Assembly: GCA_022844015.1 (NCBI GenBank)
Contig: JALHMO010000049.1
Span: 1-40,828, forward strand
Length of the DNA stretch: 40,828 nt
Direction of reading: 5' to 3'
Origin: Reyranella sp.
GTDB lineage: Bacteria; Pseudomonadota; Alphaproteobacteria; Reyranellales; Reyranellaceae
The first letter of the stretch is position 1; each line of letters begins with the position of its first letter. A program made the translations under genes and the position numbers. The notes under the pieces were generated by a model, which made no database searches, was not told the DNA's origin, and saw only the letters and a program-made list of their open reading frames with translations. Of the stretch, positions 17,519 to 25,344 are shown one piece after another.

Positions 17519-17541
17519 TTGTTCTCGGTCCTCCCAGGCAG

Positions 17542-18519
17542 ATGACCGACCTCGTCGCCGCTCTTCGCACGACGCGCGGGATCGTCACTCTCGTGCTGCT
17601 GGTGCTGCTCGCCGTCCTGCCGCTGCTCACGCAGGCCTTCGACCAGCGCTACCTGCTGTCGATCGGCACGCGCGTGCTGATCTGGGCGATCGCCGCCGTC
17701 AGCCTCAACCTGATCCTGGGTTACGGCGGCATGGTGAGCTTCGGCCACGCGGTGTTCTTCGGCACCGGCGGCTATGCCGTCGGCATCCTGGCGCATCACG
17801 GCATCGCCAGCGGCTGGATCCAGTGGCCGGTCGCGATTGCCGCGTCGGCGCTGTGGGCGCTCGTGGTCGGCGCACTGTCGCTGCGCACCCGCGGCCTCTA
17901 TTTCATCATGATCACCCTGGCCTTCGCCCAGCTGCTCTACTATGTCGGGGTCGGCCTCGAGGCCTATGGCGCCGACGACGGGCTCAACATCGGCCGCAGC
18001 CGCTTCGCCGGCCTGATCGATCTGCGCGACAAGGCCTCGTTCTACTGGCTGTGCCTCGCCCTGCTGTGCGCCACCCTGTGGTTCTGCAGCCGCTTCGCCA
18101 ACTCGCGTTTCGGGCTGGTGATCCGCGGCGCCAAGTCGAACGAGCTGCGCATGGCGGCGCTCGGTTTCCCGGTATTCCGCTATCGCCTCGCCGCCTTCAC
18201 GATTTCCGGCGCCTTTGGCGGCCTGTCCGGCATCCTGATGGCCAACGAGGGCGCCTACATCTCGCCGGCCATGATGTCCTGGGTGAAATCGGGCGACCTG
18301 ATCGTCATCGTCGTGCTGGGCGGCATGGGCACGCTGTTCGGCCCGCTCTACGGCACCATCGCCTTCTTCCTGCTGGAGGAGTCGCTGAAGCCGCTGCTCG
18401 ACCTCCTGCGCAAGGGCTGGGGCGAGTACTGGCAGATCGTCTTCGGGCCGATGCTGGTGCTGATTGCCCTCTATGCCCGCGGCGGCATCGATTCGCTGAT
18501 GGGGCGCAGCCGTGGCTGA
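17542..18519 (+). CDS. HAAT ABC transporter permease, LivM type
   Basis: A 325-aa inner-membrane permease with about eight to nine hydrophobic segments. LivM features are NLILGYGGMVSFGHAVFFGTGGYAVG (about 54-79), RTRGLYFIMITLAFAQLLYYV (about 115-135) and VVLGGMGTLFGPLYGTIAFFLLEE (about 256-279). ATG 17542 follows the repeat closely; the upstream 'cccaggcag' is a modest ribosome site. Its end overlaps the GTG start of the first ATPase gene by 8 nt. Confidence 0.93.
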   Translation: MTDLVAALRTTRGIVTLVLLVLLAVLPLLTQAFDQRYLLSIGTRVLIWAIAAVSLNLILGYGGMVSFGHAVFFGTGGYAVGILAHHGIASGWIQWPVAIAASALWALVVGALSLRTRGLYFIMITLAFAQLLYYVGVGLEAYGADDGLNIGRSRFAGLIDLRDKASFYWLCLALLCATLWFCSRFANSRFGLVIRGAKSNELRMAALGFPVFRYRLAAFTISGAFGGLSGILMANEGAYISPAMMSWVKSGDLIVIVVLGGMGTLFGPLYGTIAFFLLEESLKPLLDLLRKGWGEYWQIVFGPMLVLIALYARGGIDSLMGRSRG

Positions 18520-19264
18520 GCCGCTGCTCTCGACCGATCGCCTGATCAAGCGCTTCGGCGGCCTGGTCGCCACCGACACGGTCTCGATCGACGTCCGGCC
18601 CGGCGAGATCCACGCGCTGATCGGCCCCAACGGCGCCGGCAAGACCACCCTGGTCAGCCAGCTCACCGGCTACCTGCGGCCCGACTCGGGAACCATCCGC
18701 TTCGCCGGCCGCGACATCACGCGCCTGCCGATGCATGCCCGCGTGCGCCTGGGCCTCGCGCGCTCGTTCCAGATCACCTCGGTGCTGCGCGAGTTCACCG
18801 CCCTCGACAACGTGGCGCTGGCGGTCCAGGCACATGCCGGCCATTCCTTCCGCTTCCTGGCCGACGCGCGCCGCGACGAAAGCCTGCTCGGGCCGGCGCG
18901 GCAGGGCCTGGCCGACGTCGGGCTCGCGGCGCGTGCCGACACGCCGGCCGCCATCCTGAGCCACGGCGAGCAGCGCCAGCTCGAGATCGCGATGGCGCTC
19001 GCCGGCGACCCGCGCCTCCTCCTTCTCGACGAGCCGATGGCCGGCATGGGCGCCGAGGAATCGCAGCGCATGATCGGCTTCCTGCGCGACCTCAAGAGCA
19101 AGCGGGCCATGCTGCTGATCGAGCACGATATGGACGCGGTGTTCCAGCTCGCCGACCGCATCACCGTGCTGGTCTACGGCAGGGCGATCGCCAGCGGCAC
19201 GCCGGCCGAGATCCGCGCCGACCCGGACGTGCGCCAAGCCTACCTCGGCGAGGAGGCGGCGTGA
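18512..19264 (+). CDS. HAAT ABC transporter ATP-binding protein, LivG type
   Basis: A 250-aa cytoplasmic ATPase. Walker A is GPNGAGKTT (about 35-43). The ABC signature region is SHGEQRQLEIAMALAG (about 150-165), with Walker B RLLLLDEPMAGMG. The C-terminal tail (EIRADPDVRQAYLGEEA) is the LivG hallmark. It starts at GTG 18512 inside the end of livM and its stop is shared with the livF start, so translation is coupled. Confidence 0.94.
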   Translation: MAEPLLSTDRLIKRFGGLVATDTVSIDVRPGEIHALIGPNGAGKTTLVSQLTGYLRPDSGTIRFAGRDITRLPMHARVRLGLARSFQITSVLREFTALDNVALAVQAHAGHSFRFLADARRDESLLGPARQGLADVGLAARADTPAAILSHGEQRQLEIAMALAGDPRLLLLDEPMAGMGAEESQRMIGFLRDLKSKRAMLLIEHDMDAVFQLADRITVLVYGRAIASGTPAEIRADPDVRQAYLGEEAA

Positions 19265-19965
19265 TGCTGCGGGTGAAGGAGCTGGTCGCCTTCTACGGCG
19301 CGAGCCAGGCCCTGTTCGGCATGGAGCTCGCCGTCGACGCCGGCGAGGTCGTGACCCTGATGGGCCGCAACGGCATGGGCAAGACCACGACAGTGAGCTC
19401 GGTCATGGGCCTGCTGACGACACGCAGCGGGTCGGTGGAGTTCGAGGGCACCCGCGTCGATGCCCTGCCCGCCTTCCGCATCGCCAGGCTCGGCCTCGGG
19501 CTGGTGCCCGAAGGCCGCCAGATCTTTCCCAACCTGTCGGTGCGCGAGAATCTGGTGGCAGCGGCGGCCAACCGGAACGCGCGGCAAAACCCCTGGACGC
19601 TGGCCCGGGTCTTCGACTTCTTCCCGCGCCTCGGCGAGCGACAACGCAACATGGGCAACCAGCTGTCCGGCGGCGAGCAGCAGATGCTGGCGATCGGGCG
19701 GGCCCTGATGACCAACCCCAAGCTCCTGATCCTCGACGAGGCGACCGAGGGGCTGGCGCCGCTGATCCGCCAGGAAATCTGGGGCTGCCTCGACCGCCTC
19801 AAGCGCGAGGGCCAGGCCATCCTGGTGATCGACAAGAACGTGGCGGCGCTGGTCGGGCTGGCCGACCGCCACTACATCGTCGAGAAAGGCCGCGTCGTTT
19901 GGACCGGCACATCGGCAGCCCTCGCCCACGACAGCGCGTTGCAGCACCGATATCTTGGCGTCTGA
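19264..19965 (+). CDS. HAAT ABC transporter ATP-binding protein, LivF type
   Basis: A 233-aa ATPase. Walker A is GRNGMGKTT, the LivF-style GLVPEGRQIFPNLSVRENL is present, the signature is LSGGEQQMLAIGRALM, and Walker B is LLILDEATEGLAP. ATG 19264 overlaps the livG stop by one base (TGATG); a GTG three bases earlier is an alternative start. It completes a full livKHMGF importer. The next gene, a polyamine-type binding protein, starts 16 bp downstream, so the two transport operons may be co-transcribed. Confidence 0.94.
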   Translation: MLRVKELVAFYGASQALFGMELAVDAGEVVTLMGRNGMGKTTTVSSVMGLLTTRSGSVEFEGTRVDALPAFRIARLGLGLVPEGRQIFPNLSVRENLVAAAANRNARQNPWTLARVFDFFPRLGERQRNMGNQLSGGEQQMLAIGRALMTNPKLLILDEATEGLAPLIRQEIWGCLDRLKREGQAILVIDKNVAALVGLADRHYIVEKGRVVWTGTSAALAHDSALQHRYLGV

Positions 19966-19981
19966 TACTCGGGAGTGGCCG

Positions 19982-21064
19982 ATGCGTCTTTCCGTCCTCG
20001 TCTCCGCCCTTGCCCTGATGGCAGCGCCCGCGTTCGGCCAGGGCAAGGTCAACGTCTACAACTGGTCCGACTACATCGCCGAGGACCAGCTCAAGATCTT
20101 CGAGAAGGACACCGGCATCAAGGTCAACTACACGACCTACGATTCCAACGAGCTCCTCGACGCCAAGCTGCGGGCCGGCCGCTCGGGCTACGACGTCGTG
20201 GTGCCGACCGCCTCGCCGTTCTTCGTGCGCCAGCTCGCGGCCGGGCTGTTCCTGCCGATCGACAAGGCCAAATTGAAGAACTGGGGCAATCTCGATCCCG
20301 AGATCATGGCGGCGCTGGCCAGGTACGATCCCGGCAACGCCCATGCCGTTCCCTGGATGTGGGGTACCACCGGCATCGGCTACAACGTCGGCGAGATAAG
20401 GAAGCGCATGCCCGATGCGCCGGTCGACTCGCTCGAGATCCTGTTCGACCCCGCGATCGTCGCGAAGTTCAAGGATTGCGGCGTGATGATGCTCGACAGC
20501 GCGACCGACGTGCTGCCGGCGGCGCTCAACTATCTCGGCCTCGATCCCGATTCCAAGAAGCCCGAGGATCTCGCCAGGGCGGCCGAGGTCGTGAAGGCGG
20601 TGCGCCCGTTCGTCCGCAAGTTCCATTCGTCGGAGTACATCAACGCGCTGGCCGGCGGCAGCGTCTGCCTGGTGCTGGGCTTCTCCGGCGACATCTTCCA
20701 GGCGCGCGACCGGGCGGCAAAAGCGAAGGACAAGCAGGAGATCGCCTACGCCATTCCCAAGGAAGGCTCGCTCCTGTGGATCGACGTGGCCGCCATCCCC
20801 AAGGACGCGCCCGACCCGAACGAGGCCCTGCGCTTCCTCGACTTCATGCTCGAGCCGAAGGTCGCGGCGGCCTCGAGCGAGCTCACCGGCTACGCCAACG
20901 CCAACACGGCGGCGACGGCGCTGATGCCCAAGGACATCTCCGGGAACCCGCTGATCTATCCGCCGGCCTCGGTAAGGGCGCGCTTCTACACTATCACCGC
21001 CGGCACCGCCGAGCAGGTGCGCGAGCGCACGCGGCTGTGGACCACGATCAAGACGGGTCGTTAG
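19982..21064 (+). CDS. potF: Spermidine/putrescine ABC transporter substrate-binding protein (PotF type)
   Basis: A 360-aa periplasmic binding protein. Signal peptide residues 1-20 end PAFGQ. The polyamine family opening KVNVYNWSDYIAEDQLKIFEKDTGIKV, then SNELLDAKLRAGRSGYDVVVPTASPF, are diagnostic for PotF/PotD. Later stretches, VPWMWGTTGIGYN and CLVLGFSGDIFQA, also fit. ATG 19982 has a GGGAG site; an in-frame TTG at 19955 is less likely. It is followed immediately by the potG-like ATPase. Confidence 0.92.
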   Translation: MRLSVLVSALALMAAPAFGQGKVNVYNWSDYIAEDQLKIFEKDTGIKVNYTTYDSNELLDAKLRAGRSGYDVVVPTASPFFVRQLAAGLFLPIDKAKLKNWGNLDPEIMAALARYDPGNAHAVPWMWGTTGIGYNVGEIRKRMPDAPVDSLEILFDPAIVAKFKDCGVMMLDSATDVLPAALNYLGLDPDSKKPEDLARAAEVVKAVRPFVRKFHSSEYINALAGGSVCLVLGFSGDIFQARDRAAKAKDKQEIAYAIPKEGSLLWIDVAAIPKDAPDPNEALRFLDFMLEPKVAAASSELTGYANANTAATALMPKDISGNPLIYPPASVRARFYTITAGTAEQVRERTRLWTTIKTGR

Positions 21065-21065
21065 G

Positions 21066-22061
21066 TTGGCCCAACCGATCGTCCGGATCGAGGGCGTCGC
21101 CAAGCGCTTCGGTACGATCACCGCCGTCGCCGGGATCGACCTCGACATCGCGCGCGGCGAGCTGTTCGCCCTGCTGGGCGGCTCGGGTTGCGGCAAGACC
21201 ACCCTGCTGCGCGTGCTGGCCGGCTTCGAGACGCCCGACAGCGGCCGCGTCTGGATCGACGGGCAGGACATGACTGGCGTGCCGCCGCATCGCCGGCCGG
21301 TCAATATGATGTTCCAGTCCTACGCCCTGTTCCCGCACATGGACGTGGCCGCGAACGTCGGTTACGGCCTGCGCCGCGAGGGGCTGCCGAAGCCCGAGAT
21401 CGCGACCCGCGTCGCCGAGGCGCTGGCACTGGTGCAGCTCTCCGATCTCGCAACGCGCCGGCCGGCGCAGCTGTCGGGAGGCCAGCGTCAGCGAGTCGCC
21501 CTGGCACGCGCGCTGGTCAAGCGCCCCAAGCTCCTGCTGCTCGACGAGCCGCTCGCCGCGCTCGATCGCAAGCTGCGCGAAGGCACGCGCTTCGAGCTGG
21601 TGCGCCTGCAGGAGAAGCTCGGCCTCACCTTCGTCATGGTGACGCACGACCAGGAAGAGGCGATGTCGATGGCGAGCCGGCTGGCGGTGATGCACCTCGG
21701 CCGGATCGCCCAGGTCGGCACGCCGCACGACGTCTACGAGCGGCCATCGACGCGCTTCGTCGCGGATTTCATCGGCATCGCCAACATCCTGCCGCTGGCC
21801 GACGGCCGCCGCTGGCTCGCGCTGCGGCCGGAGAAGATCCAGCTCTCCCTCGATCGGCCGCCGACGGCGCATGCCGTGGCCGGCAGGATCATCGACATCG
21901 CCTACGAGGGCGACCGCTCGCTCTACCGGGTCGCCACCCGCGACGACGCCGTCCTGCTGGTGTCCGCGACCAATGCCGGCCGCTCGACTGCCCTGCTGCA
22001 GCGCGAGCAGGAGGTGTGGCTGGGCTGGGCCGCCGATGCCGGCCATGAGCTGGAGGCGTAG
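21066..22061 (+). CDS. potG: Spermidine/putrescine ABC transporter ATP-binding protein (PotG/PotA type)
   Basis: A 331-aa ATPase. It starts at TTG 21066, one base after the potF stop, and no ATG is available nearby in frame. Walker A is GGSGCGKTT (about 38-46), the Q-loop MMFQSYALFPHM, the signature LSGGQRQRVALARALVKRP, Walker B LLLLDEPLAALD, and the H-loop MVTHDQEEAMSMA. A C-terminal TOBE-like domain follows (about 240-331, WLALRPEKIQLSL). The matching permeases do not follow directly: an inverted hydrolase gene and repeats separate it from potH. Confidence 0.93.
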   Translation: MAQPIVRIEGVAKRFGTITAVAGIDLDIARGELFALLGGSGCGKTTLLRVLAGFETPDSGRVWIDGQDMTGVPPHRRPVNMMFQSYALFPHMDVAANVGYGLRREGLPKPEIATRVAEALALVQLSDLATRRPAQLSGGQRQRVALARALVKRPKLLLLDEPLAALDRKLREGTRFELVRLQEKLGLTFVMVTHDQEEAMSMASRLAVMHLGRIAQVGTPHDVYERPSTRFVADFIGIANILPLADGRRWLALRPEKIQLSLDRPPTAHAVAGRIIDIAYEGDRSLYRVATRDDAVLLVSATNAGRSTALLQREQEVWLGWAADAGHELEA

Positions 22062-22088
22062 TTTCATGCGCTTCTGGACCGCGAGCGC

Positions 22089-22117
22089 ATGAGCGCCATT
22101 GGCATGGCGCAACTCAG
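22089..22117 (+). repeat. Short 'ATGAGCGCCA' palindrome, copy 1
   Basis: The sequence ATGAGCGCCATTGGCATGGC and the following 'gcaactcag' form a short stem (GCGCCAT / ATGGCGC). It is a diverged copy of the elements at 30756-30785 and 40775-40804. It lies between the convergent potG and hydrolase genes, includes the hydrolase stop, and may act as a bidirectional terminator. Confidence 0.5.
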
Positions 22118-22977
22118 CCCGACGCCTCGGCCATCACCTCCCGAACCACGGTCGTCAGCAATCCCTCGGGATCGGCGAGGCTCTCGACCGCGGCGAAATG
22201 ATTGGCGCCGGGCTGGTCGACGAAGCGACCCGGCAGGCCGGCCTGCCGCCAGGCGGCAAGGTAGTCGCGGCTCTGGCGGATGAACTCAGCCGGCTCGGCG
22301 CTGCCGCACGAGACGACCAGCGGCGGCGCCTTGGCGGGCAGATGGAAAAGCGGGCTCTGGCGCTCGATCGTGTCGGCGGTGAGCTGGAGCTTGGGTTGTA
22401 GCCAGCTGTGACGCAGCGGCCGGAGATCGAAGACGCCGCTCACCGCGAGCGCTCCCTTCACCACGTCGGCCGGCAGCGCGTACTGGCCCGGCCAATCTGT
22501 GGCCAGCAGCATGCCGACCTGCTGGGCACCCGCCGAATGCCCGGCGATGAAGATGCGCTCCCGGTCGATCGCGAGATCGCCGGCGTTGTGCCGCAGCCAG
22601 GCGACGGCGGCGCGGCTCTGGCGGGTGATCTCGTCGATCGTCACGGCCGGGCAGAGGGCGTAGTCGGTCACTGCGACGGCGATTCCATGCGCCGCAGGGC
22701 CAGCTGCCAGCACGCTGAAATCGCTTGCTGCACCCAGCCGCCAGTAGCCGCCATGGACGAACACCAGGACAGGCGCGCCGGGACGCCCCGGAAAGAAGTC
22801 GAGGCTTTCCGCGCGGGTCGGCCCGTACTTCAAGCCGAGCCGGCAGGGCAGCTCCGCGCGGACACGGGCACTCCCGGCCGCGAAGTGCCGCATGATGCCG
22901 GGCAGATCGAGGCCGATATCGGTGCGATAGTTGGCATCGATCTCCTCCTGGCTCCGAAAGTCGCGGTAGAGATTCAC
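22114..22977 (-). CDS. Alpha/beta hydrolase, kynurenine formamidase-like
   Basis: A 287-aa serine hydrolase of the BNA7/kynurenine formamidase-like esterase group. The oxyanion motif HGGYW lies near residue 80, the nucleophile elbow is GHSAGAQQ (about 150), and the catalytic His is in GANHF near the C-terminus. GTG 22977 with GGAGAG upstream is chosen; the longer open frame to 23511 reads through palindromic repeats and is rejected. It is inserted on the opposite strand between potG and potH. Members of this family hydrolyse N-formylkynurenine or small esters, and the natural substrate here is unknown. Confidence 0.85.
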   Translation of the reverse strand: MNLYRDFRSQEEIDANYRTDIGLDLPGIMRHFAAGSARVRAELPCRLGLKYGPTRAESLDFFPGRPGAPVLVFVHGGYWRLGAASDFSVLAAGPAAHGIAVAVTDYALCPAVTIDEITRQSRAAVAWLRHNAGDLAIDRERIFIAGHSAGAQQVGMLLATDWPGQYALPADVVKGALAVSGVFDLRPLRHSWLQPKLQLTADTIERQSPLFHLPAKAPPLVVSCGSAEPAEFIRQSRDYLAAWRQAGLPGRFVDQPGANHFAAVESLADPEGLLTTVVREVMAEASG

Positions 22978-23686
22978 TTGCTCTCCGTGCACGAGTGGGC
23001 AGCGCACGCGATGCTCCGACGGAAATTCGCATCCCGCAAGCGCCGCGTCCCACGTCGCTCTCACCCGGCGCGAATCCGCGTCTGGCTCCTCCCCAGACGC
23101 TGCTGCGGAGTGGACGCATCCAAGCTGACACTCCTGTTTGCAGATCGGGATGGAGGTCGATCGCTCGTGGGGTCCTCTCCGCCTGTCAAGACATGACCCG
23201 TGCTCGATGCCTGCGTGTGTCGCCCATGACCCCTCCGCCCCCTGCGGGGGCACCTCCCCAACCCAGGCGTTGGGGAGGGGACATGAGTTACGCCTCATTC
23301 TCCCTCCCTGCGCGAAGCGCGGGGAGGTGCCCCCGCAGGGGGCGGAGGGGTCATGAGCCAAGGGTCTCGGGATGAGTCGCCGATCAGTGTCGTTACTATG
23401 ACGAGTGTTCTGGCAGCGCATGTGTTTCTCTCGACCCCTCCGCCCCCTCCGGGGGCACCTCCCCGCGCTTCGCGCAGGGAGGACAACGAATGAGAGTTTG
23501 CGCGCCCGCAAGGGGCGCGCGAACTCTCATTCGTTGTGTCCACCCCGTAGCAGCAGAGCTGGCGAGGAGAAGGGAGATGCGAATGCCTCCTGAAGCAGGT
23601 GGAATTTGGAATGGGCGATCCCAGGGGTCCAAGAGCATCCCCGTAGCGCCCCCGCCGTCACTGCTGCTAGACACACGCGCAGACCC
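22978..23686. repeat. Gene-free 0.7-kb block of palindromic repeats
   Basis: No gene is supported. Three structures are visible. At 23225-23355 a 131-bp palindrome has perfect 35-bp arms (23225-23259 and 23321-23355, starting CATGACCCCTCCGCCCCC). At about 23432-23482 is a half copy of the same family. At 23483-23537 is a separate hairpin with 25-bp arms. The rest (22978-23224 and 23538-23686) is unique sequence without a convincing frame; ATGCGAATGCC at about 23578-23588 resembles the terminal motif seen next to other elements. Confidence 0.75.
23483..23537. repeat. Long hairpin with 25-bp arms
   Basis: The left arm (23483-23507, starting ACAACGAATGAGAGTTTG) and right arm (23513-23537, ending CTCTCATTCGTTGT) pair with a single mismatch around a 5-base loop GCAAG. 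It directly adjoins a half copy of the CTCCCC-family repeat. It carries no T-tract. As RNA it would be an extremely stable stem-loop. Confidence 0.8.
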
Positions 23687-24526
23687 ATGCGCTTCGTCAT
23701 CGCCCTGCCCTACGCTTGGCTGGCCGTCTTCTTCCTGCTGCCGTTCGCGCTGGTCCTGGGGATTGCGCTCGGCACCAACGATCCGGATTCCGCGCCGCCG
23801 GTCGCGCTGGGCTTCAGCCTGAAGAATTTCGCGCTGCTCTTCACCGACGATCTCTACCTCGCGGCCTGGCTGTCGTCGCTGCGCATCGCCGCCACCGCGA
23901 CGGCGATCACCTTGCTGCTCGGCTATCCGATGGCCTATGCCATCGCCCGCGCCGCGCCGCGGCGGCGGCCGCTGCTGCTGATGCTGGTGGTGCTGCCGTT
24001 CTGGACCTCGTTCCTGATCCGCATCTATGCCTGGATGGGCCTGCTCGCCACCAATGGCCCGCTCGACCACATCCTGCAATGGACCGGCCTGACGGGCGGG
24101 CAAGCGACGATCCTCGGCACCGAGTGGGCAGTGCAGATCGGCATCGTCTATGCCTACCTGCCCTTCATGGTGCTGCCGCTCTATGCGGCGCTCGAGAAGC
24201 TCGATCCCGGCCTGCTCGAGGCGGCGGCCGACCTGGGGGCGCGGCCGATCCAGGCGTTCCTCACCATCACCCTGCCGTTGTCCCTGCCCGGCATCGTCGC
24301 CGGCTGCCTGCTGGTGTTCATCCCGGCGGTCGGCGAGTTCGTGATCCCCGACCTGCTGGGTGGCACCGAGACGCTGATGATCGGCAAGGTCCTGTGGGAC
24401 GAGTTCTTCACCAACTCGGATTGGCCGCTCGCCTCGGCGGTGGCGATCTGCCTGCTGGTGCTGCTGGTCGGCCCGATCACGCTGTTCCAGCGCCAGCAGG
24501 CGAAGAGCCTGGAGCGCCGTCCATGA
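23687..24526 (+). CDS. potH: Spermidine/putrescine ABC transporter permease (PotH/PotB type)
   Basis: A 279-aa inner-membrane permease with about six membrane segments. The permease coupling (EAA) motif is LLEAAADLGARPIQAFLTITLPLSLPGI (about 178-205). PYAWLAVFFLLPFALVLGIAL at the N-terminus and FVIPDLLGGTETLMIGKVLWDEFF fit the PotH/PotB family. ATG 23687 matches the family start; its ribosome site is poor. It overlaps potI by 4 nt. It lacks its usual place next to the ATPase gene, being 1.6 kb downstream across an inverted gene and repeats. Confidence 0.92.
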   Translation: MRFVIALPYAWLAVFFLLPFALVLGIALGTNDPDSAPPVALGFSLKNFALLFTDDLYLAAWLSSLRIAATATAITLLLGYPMAYAIARAAPRRRPLLLMLVVLPFWTSFLIRIYAWMGLLATNGPLDHILQWTGLTGGQATILGTEWAVQIGIVYAYLPFMVLPLYAALEKLDPGLLEAAADLGARPIQAFLTITLPLSLPGIVAGCLLVFIPAVGEFVIPDLLGGTETLMIGKVLWDEFFTNSDWPLASAVAICLLVLLVGPITLFQRQQAKSLERRP

Positions 24527-25314
24527 CGCGGCGCCCCGGCTTCGCCCTCGGCGTGCTGGCGTTCGGCTACGCATTCCTCTACCTGCCGATCGGCGTGGTG
24601 ATTCTCTATTCGTTCAACGAGTCGCGCCTGGTCACGGTGTGGGGCGGCTTCTCGCTCAAATGGTGGGGCACGCTGCTCGCCAACGAGGCGATGCTGTCGG
24701 CCGCCTGGCTGTCGCTCAGGATCGCCCTGGCGAGCGCCACGGCGGCGGCGCTGATCGGCCTCGCCGCCGGCTATGTGCTGGCGCGCGCCCCGCGCTTTCC
24801 CGGGCGCACCCTGTTCGGCAGCCTGGTCATCGGCCCCATGGTCATGCCCGAGGTGGTGATGGGCATCTCCATGCTGCTGCTGTTCGTCGGCAGCGATCGG
24901 CTGCTCGGCGGGCCCGAGCGCGGCTTCCTCACCATCGCCATCGCCCACACCACCTTCTCGATCGCCTTCGTCGCCATCGTCGTGCAGGCGCGCCTCGCCG
25001 ACTTCGACCGCTCGCTCGAGGAGGCGGCGACGGATCTCGGCGCCACGCCCTGGGTCACCTTCCTCACCGTGACCCTGCCGCTGATCGCGCCGGCAGTCGG
25101 CTCCGGCTGGCTGCTCGCCTTCACCCTGTCGCTCGACGACCTGATCCTGACCCAGTTCGTGGCCGGCGCGCAGTCGCAGACCCTGCCGATGCGCGTCTAT
25201 TCCAGCGTTCGCCTCGGCGTCGATCCGCAGATCAACGTCCTGGCCACCATCATCGTCGTCCTGGCGGCGAGCCTGCTCGCCGTATCGGGCTGGCTGACGC
25301 GGCGCAAGGCTTAG
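24523..25314 (+). CDS. potI: Spermidine/putrescine ABC transporter permease (PotI/PotC type)
   Basis: A 263-aa inner-membrane permease. YLPIGVVILYSFNESRL near the N-terminus, the coupling motif SLEEAATDLGATPWVTFLTVTLPLIAP (about 166-192), and FTLSLDDLILTQFVAG are characteristic of PotI/PotC. ATG 24523 overlaps the potH stop (ATGA). It completes a PotFGHI importer whose cognate binding protein and ATPase lie upstream. Confidence 0.93.
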   Translation: MTRRPGFALGVLAFGYAFLYLPIGVVILYSFNESRLVTVWGGFSLKWWGTLLANEAMLSAAWLSLRIALASATAAALIGLAAGYVLARAPRFPGRTLFGSLVIGPMVMPEVVMGISMLLLFVGSDRLLGGPERGFLTIAIAHTTFSIAFVAIVVQARLADFDRSLEEAATDLGATPWVTFLTVTLPLIAPAVGSGWLLAFTLSLDDLILTQFVAGAQSQTLPMRVYSSVRLGVDPQINVLATIIVVLAASLLAVSGWLTRRKA

Positions 25315-25344
25315 GCTAAGACTCCTGGCAAAAGGGAGGCCACC

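Noticed and set aside
22978..23511. N-terminal extension of the alpha/beta hydrolase
   Set aside because: It is repeat-derived sequence; GTG 22977 with GGAGAG begins the family-like region.
23225..23537. CRISPR array or tRNA-like structure
   Set aside because: The repeats are inverted palindromes, not direct repeats with regular spacers, and no tRNA fold or anticodon arm was found.
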